A DNA stretch of 64,000 nt, from NCBI RefSeq assembly GCF_017255295.1, contig NZ_JAFKDE010000002.1, forward strand, positions 310,001-374,000. Reading direction: 5' to 3'. The stretch's first letter is position 1. Every line of letters starts with the position of its first letter. The translations under genes were made by a program, and so were the position numbers. This document shows positions 33,145 to 43,103 of this stretch, in pieces. The notes beneath the pieces are model-generated. The model had not been told where the DNA came from. It saw only the letters and a program-made list of their open reading frames with translations, and ran no database searches. The DNA comes from Nitratireductor aquimarinus. GTDB lineage: Bacteria > Pseudomonadota > Alphaproteobacteria > Rhizobiales > Rhizobiaceae.

Positions 33145-34569
33145 TCAGCCGAACCGACGCAGAAACCGCACCAGAGCGCGCACCAGAGGCTTGCGTGTCG
33201 TCTCTGTGAAATACGTGATCGCCGCGCGTTTGCCAATCTCGGTCATGGTCGGGTAGGGGGCGATATAGCCCGCTACATCGCGCACGCCGAGCTTTTGCGA
33301 GATGGCGAGCGCCCAGAAACTGATCATCTCGCTCGCATTGGCCCCGGCAATCGACGCGCCGAGAATGCGGCCCTTGCGGTCGGTGACAAGCTTGATCAGG
33401 CCTTCGGTCTTGCGCTCCGTCTGGGCGCGGTCGTTTTCCGAATAGGGCCAGCGCAGAATGCTGATCCTGCGGTGGTGCTTGCGCGCTTCCTCTTCGCTCA
33501 GTCCCACATGGGCGATTTCGGGGTCCGTATAGGTCGCCCAGGGGATGATGGTCCGGTTCTCGCGCGCATTGAGGCGAAACAGCAGGGCGCGCAGCACCAG
33601 ACCCGCATGATAGCCGGCCACATGGGTGAACTGCAGCCCGCCCGCCACATCGCCAATGGCGTAGACCCCGCGGTTCTTCGTGCGCAGCTTGTCGGAAACC
33701 GTGATGCCGCGCCGGTCATGCGTGATGCCGGCCCTGTCGAGGTCGAGCGCCTCGATGTTGGGCGTGCGTCCGGCGGCGATCAGCAGGTGTGAGCCATCAA
33801 TGGTGCGCGCGCCATCGGCGTCTTCGATGTGAACGCGCACGCCCGTGCGGCCGCGCTTGCTCACCTGCGTGACCCTGGTGTGTTCCAGCACGGTCACGCC
33901 TTCTTCGCGTATCCTGGCGAGCGCGAAGGCCGTGAGCTCCGGGTCGTCCTTGCCGAGGGCGGAAAGCGCTTCCACCACCGTCACCTTGCAGCCCAGACGC
34001 CTGTGCGCCTGCGCCAGCTCCATGCCGATGGGGCCGCCGCCAATGATGATCAGGTGCGATGGTTTGCGGGTTTGCGAGAAGATCGTCTCATTGGTGAGGA
34101 AGGGCACATCCTCCAGCCCGGGGATTGGCGGGACGAGCGGCGACGAGCCCGTCGCGATCACGAAGCGCCGGGCGCGGATCTCGTAATCGCCAGCGGTGAC
34201 CGTGCGGGCGTCCGTGAAGCGCGCCTCTTCCTGGATCACCTGAACGCCAAGCGCGGTGAAGCGCTCGACGGAATCGTTTGGCGCAATGGCGGCGATGGTC
34301 GCCTCCACATGCTGCATCACCTGACGGAAATTCACCTCCGCCTCGGCCGGCGCGATGCCAAAGGCCGCGCCATTGCCCATCAGATGGGCCTGCTTTCCCG
34401 CGGCGATCAGCGCCTTGGAGGGCACGCAGCCATAGTTGAGGCAGTCGCCGCCCATCTTGCCGCGCTCGATCAGCACGACCGGCACGCCGAAGGCGGCAGC
34501 GGCTGCCGCAACGCTCAGGCCACCGGAGCCGGCGCCAATGACGCAGATATCGGGAGTGAGGAGGGTCAT
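33145..34569 (-). CDS. MerA/lipoamide-dehydrogenase-like flavoprotein
   Basis: A 474-residue pyridine nucleotide-disulfide oxidoreductase. FAD site GAGSGGLSVAAAAA near residue 12, redox-active disulfide GGDCLNYGCVPSKA near 41, NAD(P)H site IIGGGPIGMELAQ near 176 and the second FAD motif YAIGDVAGG near 308. The C-terminus lacks the vicinal Cys pair of mercuric reductase and there is no N-terminal metal-binding domain. So it is probably not a Hg2+ reductase. It follows a TVP38 gene by 29 bases, a pairing seen in many bacteria. The substrate is unknown. Confidence 0.85.
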   Translation of the reverse strand: MTLLTPDICVIGAGSGGLSVAAAAAAFGVPVVLIERGKMGGDCLNYGCVPSKALIAAGKQAHLMGNGAAFGIAPAEAEVNFRQVMQHVEATIAAIAPNDSVERFTALGVQVIQEEARFTDARTVTAGDYEIRARRFVIATGSSPLVPPIPGLEDVPFLTNETIFSQTRKPSHLIIIGGGPIGMELAQAHRRLGCKVTVVEALSALGKDDPELTAFALARIREEGVTVLEHTRVTQVSKRGRTGVRVHIEDADGARTIDGSHLLIAAGRTPNIEALDLDRAGITHDRRGITVSDKLRTKNRGVYAIGDVAGGLQFTHVAGYHAGLVLRALLFRLNARENRTIIPWATYTDPEIAHVGLSEEEARKHHRRISILRWPYSENDRAQTERKTEGLIKLVTDRKGRILGASIAGANASEMISFWALAISQKLGVRDVAGYIAPYPTMTEIGKRAAITYFTETTRKPLVRALVRFLRRFG

Positions 34570-34598
34570 TCGGGCAGTCTCTTGCTTGTTCAGGGCAG

Positions 34599-35360
34599 TC
34601 AGGCGTCGGGCGAGCGGCGCAGTTTCTTCACCACGACCGGGATCGCGGCGACCAGCGCCAGTGCGCCAAAGGCGAGGGTGAGCTGCGGCGTTACCAGATC
34701 GCCGAGCGTCACTTCCCGCCCGGCTTCAGCTGCGGCGACCAGAACGCTGTCCAGTCCGTGGCCCAGATAGGCATAGGCGAAGGTGCCCGGCAGAATGCCC
34801 AGAAACGTTGCCGTTGCATAGGTGCGCAACGAGACGTTGAACAATGCAGGCGCGATATTCACCACCCAGAAGGGAAAAATCGGCGCGAGCCGCAGCACCA
34901 GAAGATAATTGAAGGCGTCGTCCTCAAAGCCTCTTGCCATGCGCGAGACGCGGCCGCCGATCTTTTGTGCAAGGACGCCGGAGAGTGCGCCGCGCGCGGC
35001 GAGGAACACGGCGGACGCGCCAATCGTGGCGGCAACCGCAACCAGCGCCCCGCCCAGAAGCCAGCCGAAGAGAAAACCCGCAAAGAGGGTCAGAATGGAC
35101 GCGGCGGGAAAGGAGAAGGCGACGGCGAGCGCATAGAGAACGGCAAAGCCGAGCGGCGCCAGAACCGGGTTCTGCGCCACGAAACCGCGCAGAACGTCAC
35201 GGCTTTCCGAAAGGAAAGTGAGCGAGAGATATTCGTGCAGCCCCAGCGCATAGCCGGCCAGAAGACCGCCGGCCACGACAAACAGCGGAGCCAGGCGCTT
35301 CAGCAGGGAGCGCTTTGGTTTCTCGTTCCTGTCATTCGCTGTCGTCTGCATCACCGTCAT
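34599..35360 (-). CDS. TVP38/TMEM64-family membrane protein
   Basis: A 253-residue membrane protein of the TVP38/DedA (VTT) superfamily. The start at 35360 (MTVMQTT) has GGAG upstream. It has about six hydrophobic segments; the family core FPAASILTLFAGFLFG lies near residue 90, and FLAARGALSG with LRLAPIFPFWVVN near 160 is the conserved signature. VTT proteins scramble or move lipids. It is the first gene in a run with the flavoprotein and histidine kinase. Confidence 0.85.
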   Translation of the reverse strand: MTVMQTTANDRNEKPKRSLLKRLAPLFVVAGGLLAGYALGLHEYLSLTFLSESRDVLRGFVAQNPVLAPLGFAVLYALAVAFSFPAASILTLFAGFLFGWLLGGALVAVAATIGASAVFLAARGALSGVLAQKIGGRVSRMARGFEDDAFNYLLVLRLAPIFPFWVVNIAPALFNVSLRTYATATFLGILPGTFAYAYLGHGLDSVLVAAAEAGREVTLGDLVTPQLTLAFGALALVAAIPVVVKKLRRSPDA

Positions 35361-35525
35361 CTTTCGATCTCCGCGGGGCTTACGCATTTTGTGCGGCGTA
35401 TGGCCGTACATGCGTGTTGAGACCGGTCTGTGCAACGCAAGATACACAGTCTCACTGCCTTTTGAGATGATCTCGCAGCGGCCTCACCGAACCGTGAAGA
35501 GACCGGGACAACGATAAAAACAAAA

Positions 35526-35547
35526 GAGCCCGCTCGAAAGCGGGCTC
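35526..35547 (-). terminator. Intrinsic terminator after doxX-like gene
   Basis: GAGCCCGCT-CGAA-AGCGGGCTC, a 9-bp stem with a CGAA loop. On the minus strand it is followed by a T-rich run, ending the gene at 35572. Confidence 0.85.
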
Positions 35548-35571
35548 CCTGAGATGCGGATTTTAGCCGGT

Positions 35572-35955
35572 TCAGGCCCTGGCGCGTTCCAGCGACAGAG
35601 CGCCGGAGCCGAAAGCGGTCAGAAGAAGCAGGCCACCGGCCATGGAGAGGTTCTTCATGAACATGATGGTCTGCATCTGGTCGGAGAAGTCGAAATGCGC
35701 GACCAGACCGGAAGCAATGGAGAAGACAGCCAGAAGCAGGGCGGCGATGCGGGCCTGAAAGCCGACCAGAATGGCGAGGCCGCCAACGAGTTCGAGAAGG
35801 GCGACGAGCCAGGCGGTGACGACGGGCAGCGGCAGGCCGACCGCGCCGAAATAACCGGCGGTGCCGCCGATATCGGTGATCTTGCCGAAGCCGGACATGA
35901 TGAAGATGACCGAAATCAGGATACGGCCGATGAGGATGATTGCGTTCTGGGACAT
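35572..35955 (-). CDS. DoxX-family membrane protein
   Basis: A 127-residue protein with four hydrophobic segments, typical of DoxX. The N-terminal ILIGRILISVIFIMSGFGKI and the GLPLPVVTAWLVALLELVGG segment are family features. Some members form redox complexes; most are uncharacterised. It is monocistronic, with its own terminator. The 200 bases upstream hold no gene. Confidence 0.85.
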   Translation of the reverse strand: MSQNAIILIGRILISVIFIMSGFGKITDIGGTAGYFGAVGLPLPVVTAWLVALLELVGGLAILVGFQARIAALLLAVFSIASGLVAHFDFSDQMQTIMFMKNLSMAGGLLLLTAFGSGALSLERARA

Positions 35956-36155
35956 TGCTGGGGTTCCATGTTTTTCAAACGATGCGTTGACGCTGATATA
36001 CGCGACGCGATTGTGTAGAAAAACTGCCCCAGTGGTGACGCTGTGTTCTCAAAATAGACGACAATGAGCGCGAGCGCCGTGATCTCATTGCGGATCACCG
36101 GCCCGAAAATGCTTTGTTTTCAGGCCGGTGAGAGAGCTTAAGCGATCGGCGGCGA

Positions 36156-37547
36156 TCAGGCCGGCGCGATCATCAGTTCCGGGCGCACGAGACGCTCATA
36201 GTCGTCCTCGGAAACGAGGCCGCTCTTGAGCGCTTCCTCGCGCAGCGTGGTGCCGTGCTTGTGGGCCGACTTGGCGATGGCCGCCGCATTGTCATAACCG
36301 ATGGCCGGAGCCAGCGCGGTGACCAGCATGAGCGAACGCTGCATCAGGTCGTCAATGCGGGTCTCGTCGGCCTCGATGCCCTTCACGCAATTGTCTGCGA
36401 AGGACTGCATGGCGTCGGTGAGAATGCGGATCGACTGCAGAACGGCGTTGGCCACGACCGGCTTGAACACGTTGAGCTCGAAATGGCCCTGGCTTGCGGC
36501 GATGCTGACGGTGGTCTGGTTGCCCATCACCTGCGTGGCGACCATGGTCAGCGCCTCGGCCTGGGTCGGGTTCACCTTGCCGGGCATGATGGAGGAGCCG
36601 GGTTCGTTTTCCGGCAGCTTCAGTTCGCCAAGGCCCGAACGCGGGCCGGAGCCCAGGAAGCGGATGTCGTTGGCGATCTTGAAGAGATCGGCTGCCAGCG
36701 CGTTCAGCATGCCGTGGAAGGCATTCAGCGCGCCATGGCTTGCCAGCGCCTCGAACTTGTTCCCGGCGGTGCGGAAGGGCAGGCCGGTGATCTTGGCAAC
36801 CTTCTCGGCAAACGCCTTGTCAAAGCCGACAGGCGCGTTGAGGCCGGTGCCGACGGCAGTGCCGCCCTGCGCCAGCGCGTAGACGTCGGCGAGGCTCTCC
36901 TCGATCCGGCGTGCGCCGTATTTCAGCGCCGCCACATAGCCCGAGAACTCCTGGCCCAGCGTCAGCGGGGTGGCGTCCTGGGTGTGTGTGCGGCCGATCT
37001 TGACGATGCCGTCAAAGGCCTTCGCCTTCTCGTCGAGCGCTTCGGTCAGATACTGCAGCGCCGGCAGAAGCTTCTCCGCTGCCTCGCGTCCCGCAGCAAT
37101 GTGCATGGCGGTGGGGAAGGTGTCGTTGGAGGACTGACCCATATTGACGTGATCATTGGGGTGGACAGGCTTCTTGGAGCCCATCTCGCCGCCCAGGATC
37201 TCGATGGCGCGGTTGGAGATCACCTCATTGGTGTTCATGTTCGACTGGGTGCCGGAACCGGTCTGCCAGACGGACAGCGGGAAATGATCATCGAGCTTGC
37301 CCTCGACCACTTCGCGGGCTGCCTGAACCATGGCTTCGCCCAGCTTGGGGTCGAGCTTGCCGTTTTCGATGTTGGCTTCGGCGGCTGCCTGCTTGACGAT
37401 GCCGAGCGCATGCACGAGCGGCATCGGCATTTTCTCGGTGCCGATCTTGAAGTTGCCCAGCGACCGCTGCGTCTGCGCGCCCCAATAGCGGTCGGCGGCG
37501 ACCTCAAGCGGGCCGAATGTATCTGTCTCGGTACGGGTCTTGGACAT
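36156..37547 (-). CDS. fumC: Fumarate hydratase, class II
   Basis: A 463-residue class II fumarase, interconverting fumarate and malate in the citric-acid cycle. The signature [13 protein letters not shown] is near residue 317, [12 protein letters not shown] near 141 and the conserved [16 protein letters not shown] near 187. I start it at [12 protein letters not shown] (37547), as family members do. It is heat-stable, iron-free and probably the main or oxidative-stress fumarase. It diverges from the antiporter gene. Confidence 0.95.
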   Translation of the reverse strand: MSKTRTETDTFGPLEVAADRYWGAQTQRSLGNFKIGTEKMPMPLVHALGIVKQAAAEANIENGKLDPKLGEAMVQAAREVVEGKLDDHFPLSVWQTGSGTQSNMNTNEVISNRAIEILGGEMGSKKPVHPNDHVNMGQSSNDTFPTAMHIAAGREAAEKLLPALQYLTEALDEKAKAFDGIVKIGRTHTQDATPLTLGQEFSGYVAALKYGARRIEESLADVYALAQGGTAVGTGLNAPVGFDKAFAEKVAKITGLPFRTAGNKFEALASHGALNAFHGMLNALAADLFKIANDIRFLGSGPRSGLGELKLPENEPGSSIMPGKVNPTQAEALTMVATQVMGNQTTVSIAASQGHFELNVFKPVVANAVLQSIRILTDAMQSFADNCVKGIEADETRIDDLMQRSLMLVTALAPAIGYDNAAAIAKSAHKHGTTLREEALKSGLVSEDDYERLVRPELMIAPA

Positions 37548-37811
37548 GCGATCGTGCTCCATTGTCAATTCGCGCGTCGGGAAGGGGGCAGCGGTGCTGA
37601 TCCGGCTCTGCCCGAAAAGTGCTGCCGTTTAATGGCGCGGGCGAGGGGATTTGGCAATGGGCTGGCGGTCAGGCCGTGCGCTATCGACCGCCATTTTGAC
37701 AAACTGTCCATTGCTCTTCTTTCCGGCGATGAATTATCACGCGCCATAAGGTCTCGCCCGGCGAGGCGGAATTTCGTTTTGTTTCATAATGAGTTGCTTG
37801 GGGACGACGTT

Positions 37812-38903
37812 TTGAAAGACCAGCATCATTCCCGGTTCTGGCGAACCGCCGGACCTCCCGTGGCTGCCGCCCTTCTGGCGGCTGCGGCACATTTTCACCT
37901 GATCGGCGAGAGCGGCTTTTACTTCATCCTTCCGGCAGCCGTTCTGCTGATCGCGACCGTTTTCTCATCCGTCCATTTCGCAGAGATCCTGTCGCTGCGT
38001 CTCGGTCAGCCCTTCGGCTCCGTCGTTCTGGCCGTGGCAGTGACCGTCATCGAGGCGTCGCTCATCATTTCGATGATGCTTTCGCCCTCGGAGGGTGACA
38101 GCACGGTGGCGCGTGACACGGTGTTCGCCACGGTGATAACCGTGCTCAACGGCGTGGTGGGGCTGTGCCTGCTCATTGGCGGATTGCGTCATCACGAGCA
38201 GTCCTTCCAGAGCCAGGGGGCGGTTGCCGCGTTCAGCGTCGTTGGCACGCTGGCCACGCTGACGCTGATCCTACCCGACTTCACGCTGGCGGTGAAAGGG
38301 CCGTATTACTCGACCGTGCAGCTCGCCTTCGTCACGGTCGTCTCTCTGGTGCTCTATGGCGTCTTCCTGTTCGTGCAGACGGTCCGGCACCGGGGCGACT
38401 TTGTCGACATTGCCGTGGTGGACGAGGTGATGCACAGCCGTCCCACGGGGCGGCAGACAGCCGCCGCCGGCATCATGCTCGCGCTTTCCCTGCTGATGGT
38501 GATCGTGCTTGCAGAGGCGCTGGCGCACCCGCTGGAGCAGGGCGTGCGGGGGCTCGGTCTGGCAGAGGCGTTTGTCGGCCTGATCATCGCCGTTCTGGTG
38601 CTGCTGCCCGAAGGGGTGACGGCGCTGCGCGCGGCAGCCTCAAACCGTCTTCAGACCAGTCTCAATGTCGCCACCGGTTCGGCCATCGCCAGTGTGGGCC
38701 TGTCGATCCCCACCATCGCCGTCATGTCGATGTTTCTGGGCAAGCCGATCACGCTGGGGCTTGAGCCCGAGCACATCGTGCTTCTGGTTCTGACGCTCTT
38801 CGTCGGAACACTGACGCTCGCCACGGGCCGCACGACGATCATGCAGGGGGCGGTGCATCTGGTGATCTTCGCCTGTTTCGTGCTTCTGGCGGCGGTGCCC
38901 TGA
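37812..38903 (+). CDS. chaA: Ca2+/H+ antiporter (ChaA/CaCA type)
   Basis: A 363-residue membrane protein with about eleven hydrophobic segments and the two alpha-repeats of the cation/Ca2+ exchanger superfamily: AVTVIEASLIISMML near residue 78 and LVLLPEGVTALRAAASN near 263, each with the ion-binding Glu. It resembles ChaA. The start is probably the TTG at 37812, with GGGGA seven bases upstream; no in-frame ATG is near. The open frame extends far upstream through the antisense strand of fumC, which is an artefact. Confidence 0.82.
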   Translation: MKDQHHSRFWRTAGPPVAAALLAAAAHFHLIGESGFYFILPAAVLLIATVFSSVHFAEILSLRLGQPFGSVVLAVAVTVIEASLIISMMLSPSEGDSTVARDTVFATVITVLNGVVGLCLLIGGLRHHEQSFQSQGAVAAFSVVGTLATLTLILPDFTLAVKGPYYSTVQLAFVTVVSLVLYGVFLFVQTVRHRGDFVDIAVVDEVMHSRPTGRQTAAAGIMLALSLLMVIVLAEALAHPLEQGVRGLGLAEAFVGLIIAVLVLLPEGVTALRAAASNRLQTSLNVATGSAIASVGLSIPTIAVMSMFLGKPITLGLEPEHIVLLVLTLFVGTLTLATGRTTIMQGAVHLVIFACFVLLAAVP

Positions 38904-38936
38904 GCACCCCCCCAAAAAGACTGTCCCAAACAAAGA

Positions 38937-38960
38937 AGGGCGCCCCGAAAGGAGCGCCCT
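38937..38960 (-). terminator. Intrinsic terminator of groES-groEL
   Basis: AGGGCGC pairs with GCGCCCT around a CCCGAAAGGA loop region. On the minus strand T-rich sequence follows. It lies 28 bases after the groEL stop and may also end the convergent antiporter gene. Confidence 0.8.
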
Positions 38961-38987
38961 CTTTTGTCGTAGCGATGTGCGACTGGC

Positions 38988-40640
<1,653 letters not shown>

Positions 40641-40695
40641 CTAGCTCCTGAGCTTCTGGAGAAACTCTGTTACCGTTTCGATCTGGTGGCGTGGG

Positions 40696-40992
40696 TTAGC
40701 CGATGATGCCCATGATGTCGGATTCCTTCATGATCAGGAGATCCTCGCCATTGAGCTTCACTTCGGTGCCGGACCACTTGCCGAACAGGACGCGGTCGCC
40801 TGCCTTGACGTCCAGCGCGACCAGCTTGCCAGCCTCGTCACGCGCACCGGAACCGACAGCGACGATCTCGCCTTCCTGCGGCTTTTCCTTGGCGGTGTCC
40901 GGGATGATGATGCCACCTGCGGTCTTTTCTTCAGACTCTACCCGGCGGACGACCACACGGTCATGAAGCGGGCGAAAGTTCGTGTTGGCCAT
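40696..40992 (-). CDS. groS: Co-chaperonin GroES (10 kDa)
   Basis: A 98-residue GroES, the lid of the GroEL chamber. It has the N-terminal [12 protein letters not shown], the mobile loop [19 protein letters not shown] near residue 18 that docks to GroEL, and the C-terminal KESDIMGII. Length is standard. First gene of the operon, 70 bases after the CIRCE element. Confidence 0.97.
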   Translation of the reverse strand: MANTNFRPLHDRVVVRRVESEEKTAGGIIIPDTAKEKPQEGEIVAVGSGARDEAGKLVALDVKAGDRVLFGKWSGTEVKLNGEDLLIMKESDIMGIIG

Positions 40993-41061
40993 GTTCTCTG
41001 AACCCTTGATTCGGATGATGAATTAGGCTTTTCCTCCGTCCGGCGGGTGCCGGACACGTCA

Positions 41062-41088
41062 TTAGCACTCCCTCTTGGAGAGTGCTAA
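41062..41088 (-). promoter_or_regulatory. CIRCE operator (HrcA site)
   Basis: Perfect CIRCE: TTAGCACTC, nine bases, GAGTGCTAA. HrcA repressor binds it and releases on heat shock. It sits just downstream of the -10 box, so it covers the transcript start of groES-groEL. Confidence 0.97.
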
Positions 41089-41097
41089 CGCGGCTTT

Positions 41098-41126
41098 GAG
41101 ATAGTAAGCGCCTGCTGGTGAGTCAA
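41098..41126 (-). promoter_or_regulatory. Promoter of groES-groEL
   Basis: On the minus strand TTGACT (41126-41121) is followed after 17 bases by TATCTC (41103-41098). A vegetative-type promoter directly before the CIRCE element. Confidence 0.6.
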
Positions 41127-41203
41127 GATTTTCGATCAGGCTGAGCGACACAATTTTTGCGCTCGCCCGTCTTTATCGGAGGCTGGCAGGCAGGGATCGC
41201 GCT

Positions 41204-41842
41204 TCAGACGGGCCTGCGGAAGGCCTGCCGCTCCTTTTCCACCTCTGCGCGGCAGGCGCAGCCCTCTATGTGATCGTTGACGAGCCCCATCGCCTGCATG
41301 AAGGCGTAGACCGTGGTCGGGCCGACAAAGGACCAGCCTCTTTTCTTGAGATCTTTGGAAATCCGCGTCGAGATCTCGGTCTTGGGATTGGCGATGAGCG
41401 TCTTGTAGTCGACGAGGTCGGGGCGTTCATCCGGCTGCGGCTCAAAGCTCCAGAAATAACGGGCGAGCGATCCTTCCTTCTCGCACACTTCAATGGCGCG
41501 CTGCGCATTGTTGATGGTGGAGCGGATCTTGCCGCCGTGGCGCACAATGCCGGCATTGCCCAGAAGCCGTTCCACATCCTTCTCCGTAAAGCGGGCAACG
41601 CGCTCGAAGTCGAACCCGTCGAAGGCTTCACGAAAATTCTCGCGTTTGCGCAGGATGGTCAGCCAGGACAGGCCGGACTGGAAACCTTCGAGGCAGATCT
41701 TTTCGAACAGGCGGTGGTCGTTGCTCACGGGACGACCCCATTCCCGGTCGTGATACTCCAGATAGTCGGGCAGTTCGCCTGGCCAGAAGCAGCGGGTCTT
41801 GCCGTCGGCGCTCTGGATCAATCCCGTCTTCTCTTCGCTCAT
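41204..41842 (-). CDS. tag: DNA-3-methyladenine glycosylase I
   Basis: A 212-residue Tag enzyme that removes 3-methyladenine from alkylated DNA. Zinc-site residues are visible at both ends: Cys18 in KTRCFWPG, YHDREWG near residue 30, and HIEGCACR near 190. EGFQSGLSWLTILRKRENFREAF near 52 is the family core. Length is slightly longer than the E. coli enzyme. It is monocistronic. Confidence 0.93.
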   Translation of the reverse strand: MSEEKTGLIQSADGKTRCFWPGELPDYLEYHDREWGRPVSNDHRLFEKICLEGFQSGLSWLTILRKRENFREAFDGFDFERVARFTEKDVERLLGNAGIVRHGGKIRSTINNAQRAIEVCEKEGSLARYFWSFEPQPDERPDLVDYKTLIANPKTEISTRISKDLKKRGWSFVGPTTVYAFMQAMGLVNDHIEGCACRAEVEKERQAFRRPV

Positions 41843-42106
41843 CTGCCTCGAAATCCTTTGGTTAATGTGAAATCAGCCCGGTTTAACGCAAAGTTCACCA
41901 GCATTCTGAACGTGCCGGTAACCACGCCAAATGGTTTTCACGAAACATGGCATTTTACGGACCTGGATTCACCATTCGGTTGCTGCTTGGAGTCAGCATC
42001 CTGACACGAACAAGCGCCTAGGTTGTGCTTGCTCATCGCCGCCACCCGTTTCCTGCAAACGATGTGGATACGTTAGTCAAAGACGAATGGTAGAGAGAAA
42101 CTTGTC

Positions 42107-42916
42107 ATGAAGTCGATGATGTCTGCGGCAGGCATTGCTGTCGCGCTGCTGTTTTCCTGGGGGGCGCATGCCCAGGACCGTTATGTGGAGCCGCCGCCGG
42201 TTCTCGTCAGTCCTGATCTTTCCGCGCCCTGGGTCATGCAGTTGCGTCGCGCACCTGTTCAGACCGCCCAGCGCTCACATCAGGCACAGGAGTACCGGAC
42301 CTATCAGCGTGCGCGCAACACGCCGCGCCGCTCCAATGCCCGCCGCGATTATCAGGCGAACCGGCAGCGTGTCGTCGTGCCCGCGCCCAGCGTACAGGCG
42401 GCTCCCGGGCAGCAGGTCGCCTACACGCCGCGGGCCAGCGAGCGTGCCTGGCGCATGAGCGATCCGAAATGGCTGCCCCAGATCGTCGACTATCGCACCA
42501 GCCAGGCGCCGGGCACGATCGTGGTCGATACCAAGCAGCGCTTTCTCTATCTCGTCATGAAGGGCGGGAAGGCGAAGCGCTATGGCGTCGGCGTGGGCAA
42601 GGAAGGCTTTGGCTGGACGGGAACGGAAACCGTTTCCCAGAAGCGTCAGTGGCCGGACTGGCGGCCGCCTGCCGAAATGATCGCCCGTGAGCGGGCGAAG
42701 GGGCGCATCCTGCCAGCGCATATGAAGGGCGGACCGGCCAACCCGCTGGGCGCGCGCGCGCTCTATCTCGGATCGACGCTTTACCGCATTCACGGCACCA
42801 ACGCGCCGTGGACCATCGGCCGCGCCGTTTCATCCGGCTGCATCCGCATGCGCAATGAGGATGTGATCGAGCTTTACGAGAGCATTCCGGTCGGCGCCAA
42901 AGTGGTGGTTATCTGA
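42107..42916 (+). CDS. L,D-transpeptidase (YkuD family)
   Basis: A 269-residue exported enzyme. Signal peptide MKSMMSAAGIAVALLFSWG with AHA cut. A basic, low-complexity linker follows to residue 115. The YkuD domain begins at GTIVVDTKQRFLYLV near 139 and carries the active site HGTNAPWTIGRAVSSGCIRM near 226-246, with Cys in SSGCIRM. Such enzymes make 3-3 peptidoglycan crosslinks or attach proteins to the wall. Rhizobiales have many copies. AGAGA lies before the ATG. Confidence 0.9.
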   Translation: MKSMMSAAGIAVALLFSWGAHAQDRYVEPPPVLVSPDLSAPWVMQLRRAPVQTAQRSHQAQEYRTYQRARNTPRRSNARRDYQANRQRVVVPAPSVQAAPGQQVAYTPRASERAWRMSDPKWLPQIVDYRTSQAPGTIVVDTKQRFLYLVMKGGKAKRYGVGVGKEGFGWTGTETVSQKRQWPDWRPPAEMIARERAKGRILPAHMKGGPANPLGARALYLGSTLYRIHGTNAPWTIGRAVSSGCIRMRNEDVIELYESIPVGAKVVVI

Positions 42917-42921
42917 CCGGC

Positions 42922-43023
42922 AGAGCATCGGATTGCTCCGATGCCCAAGTAAAAGTGTAGATCGTCCTTAGTGCGTCCAAATGGACGCACGGCGATCTAG
43001 AGCATCGGATTGCTCCGATGCTC
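42922..43023. repeat. Dispersed palindromic mosaic element, copy 2
   Basis: AGCATCGGA-TTGC-TCCGATGC, then ATCGTCC, GTGCGTCCAAATGGACGCAC, GCGATCTAG, then a second AGCATCGGATTGCTCCGATGCT. It combines both modules of the element at 19525, between the transpeptidase and glcF genes, which converge. Confidence 0.75.
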
Positions 43024-43103
43024 CTCAGGAATGGGGGACGCCTGGCAAGGGGACTGCCGGGCTCATGGAGAAGGGCGGTGCTTGGGGGAGCATCGCCCTT
43101 TTC

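Noticed and set aside
33145..34569. Mercuric reductase with a mer operon
   Set aside because: The flavoprotein lacks the C-terminal Cys pair and the metal-binding domain, and no merR, merT or merP gene is adjacent.
36096..36130. Terminator of fumC
   Set aside because: CACCGGCC and GGCCGGTG can pair, but the loop is 19 bases and no T-run follows on the minus strand.
36255..38903. An 882-codon open frame on the plus strand
   Set aside because: Its first 500 codons are the antisense of fumC, a frame left open by high GC. Only the end, from about 37812, is the real antiporter gene.
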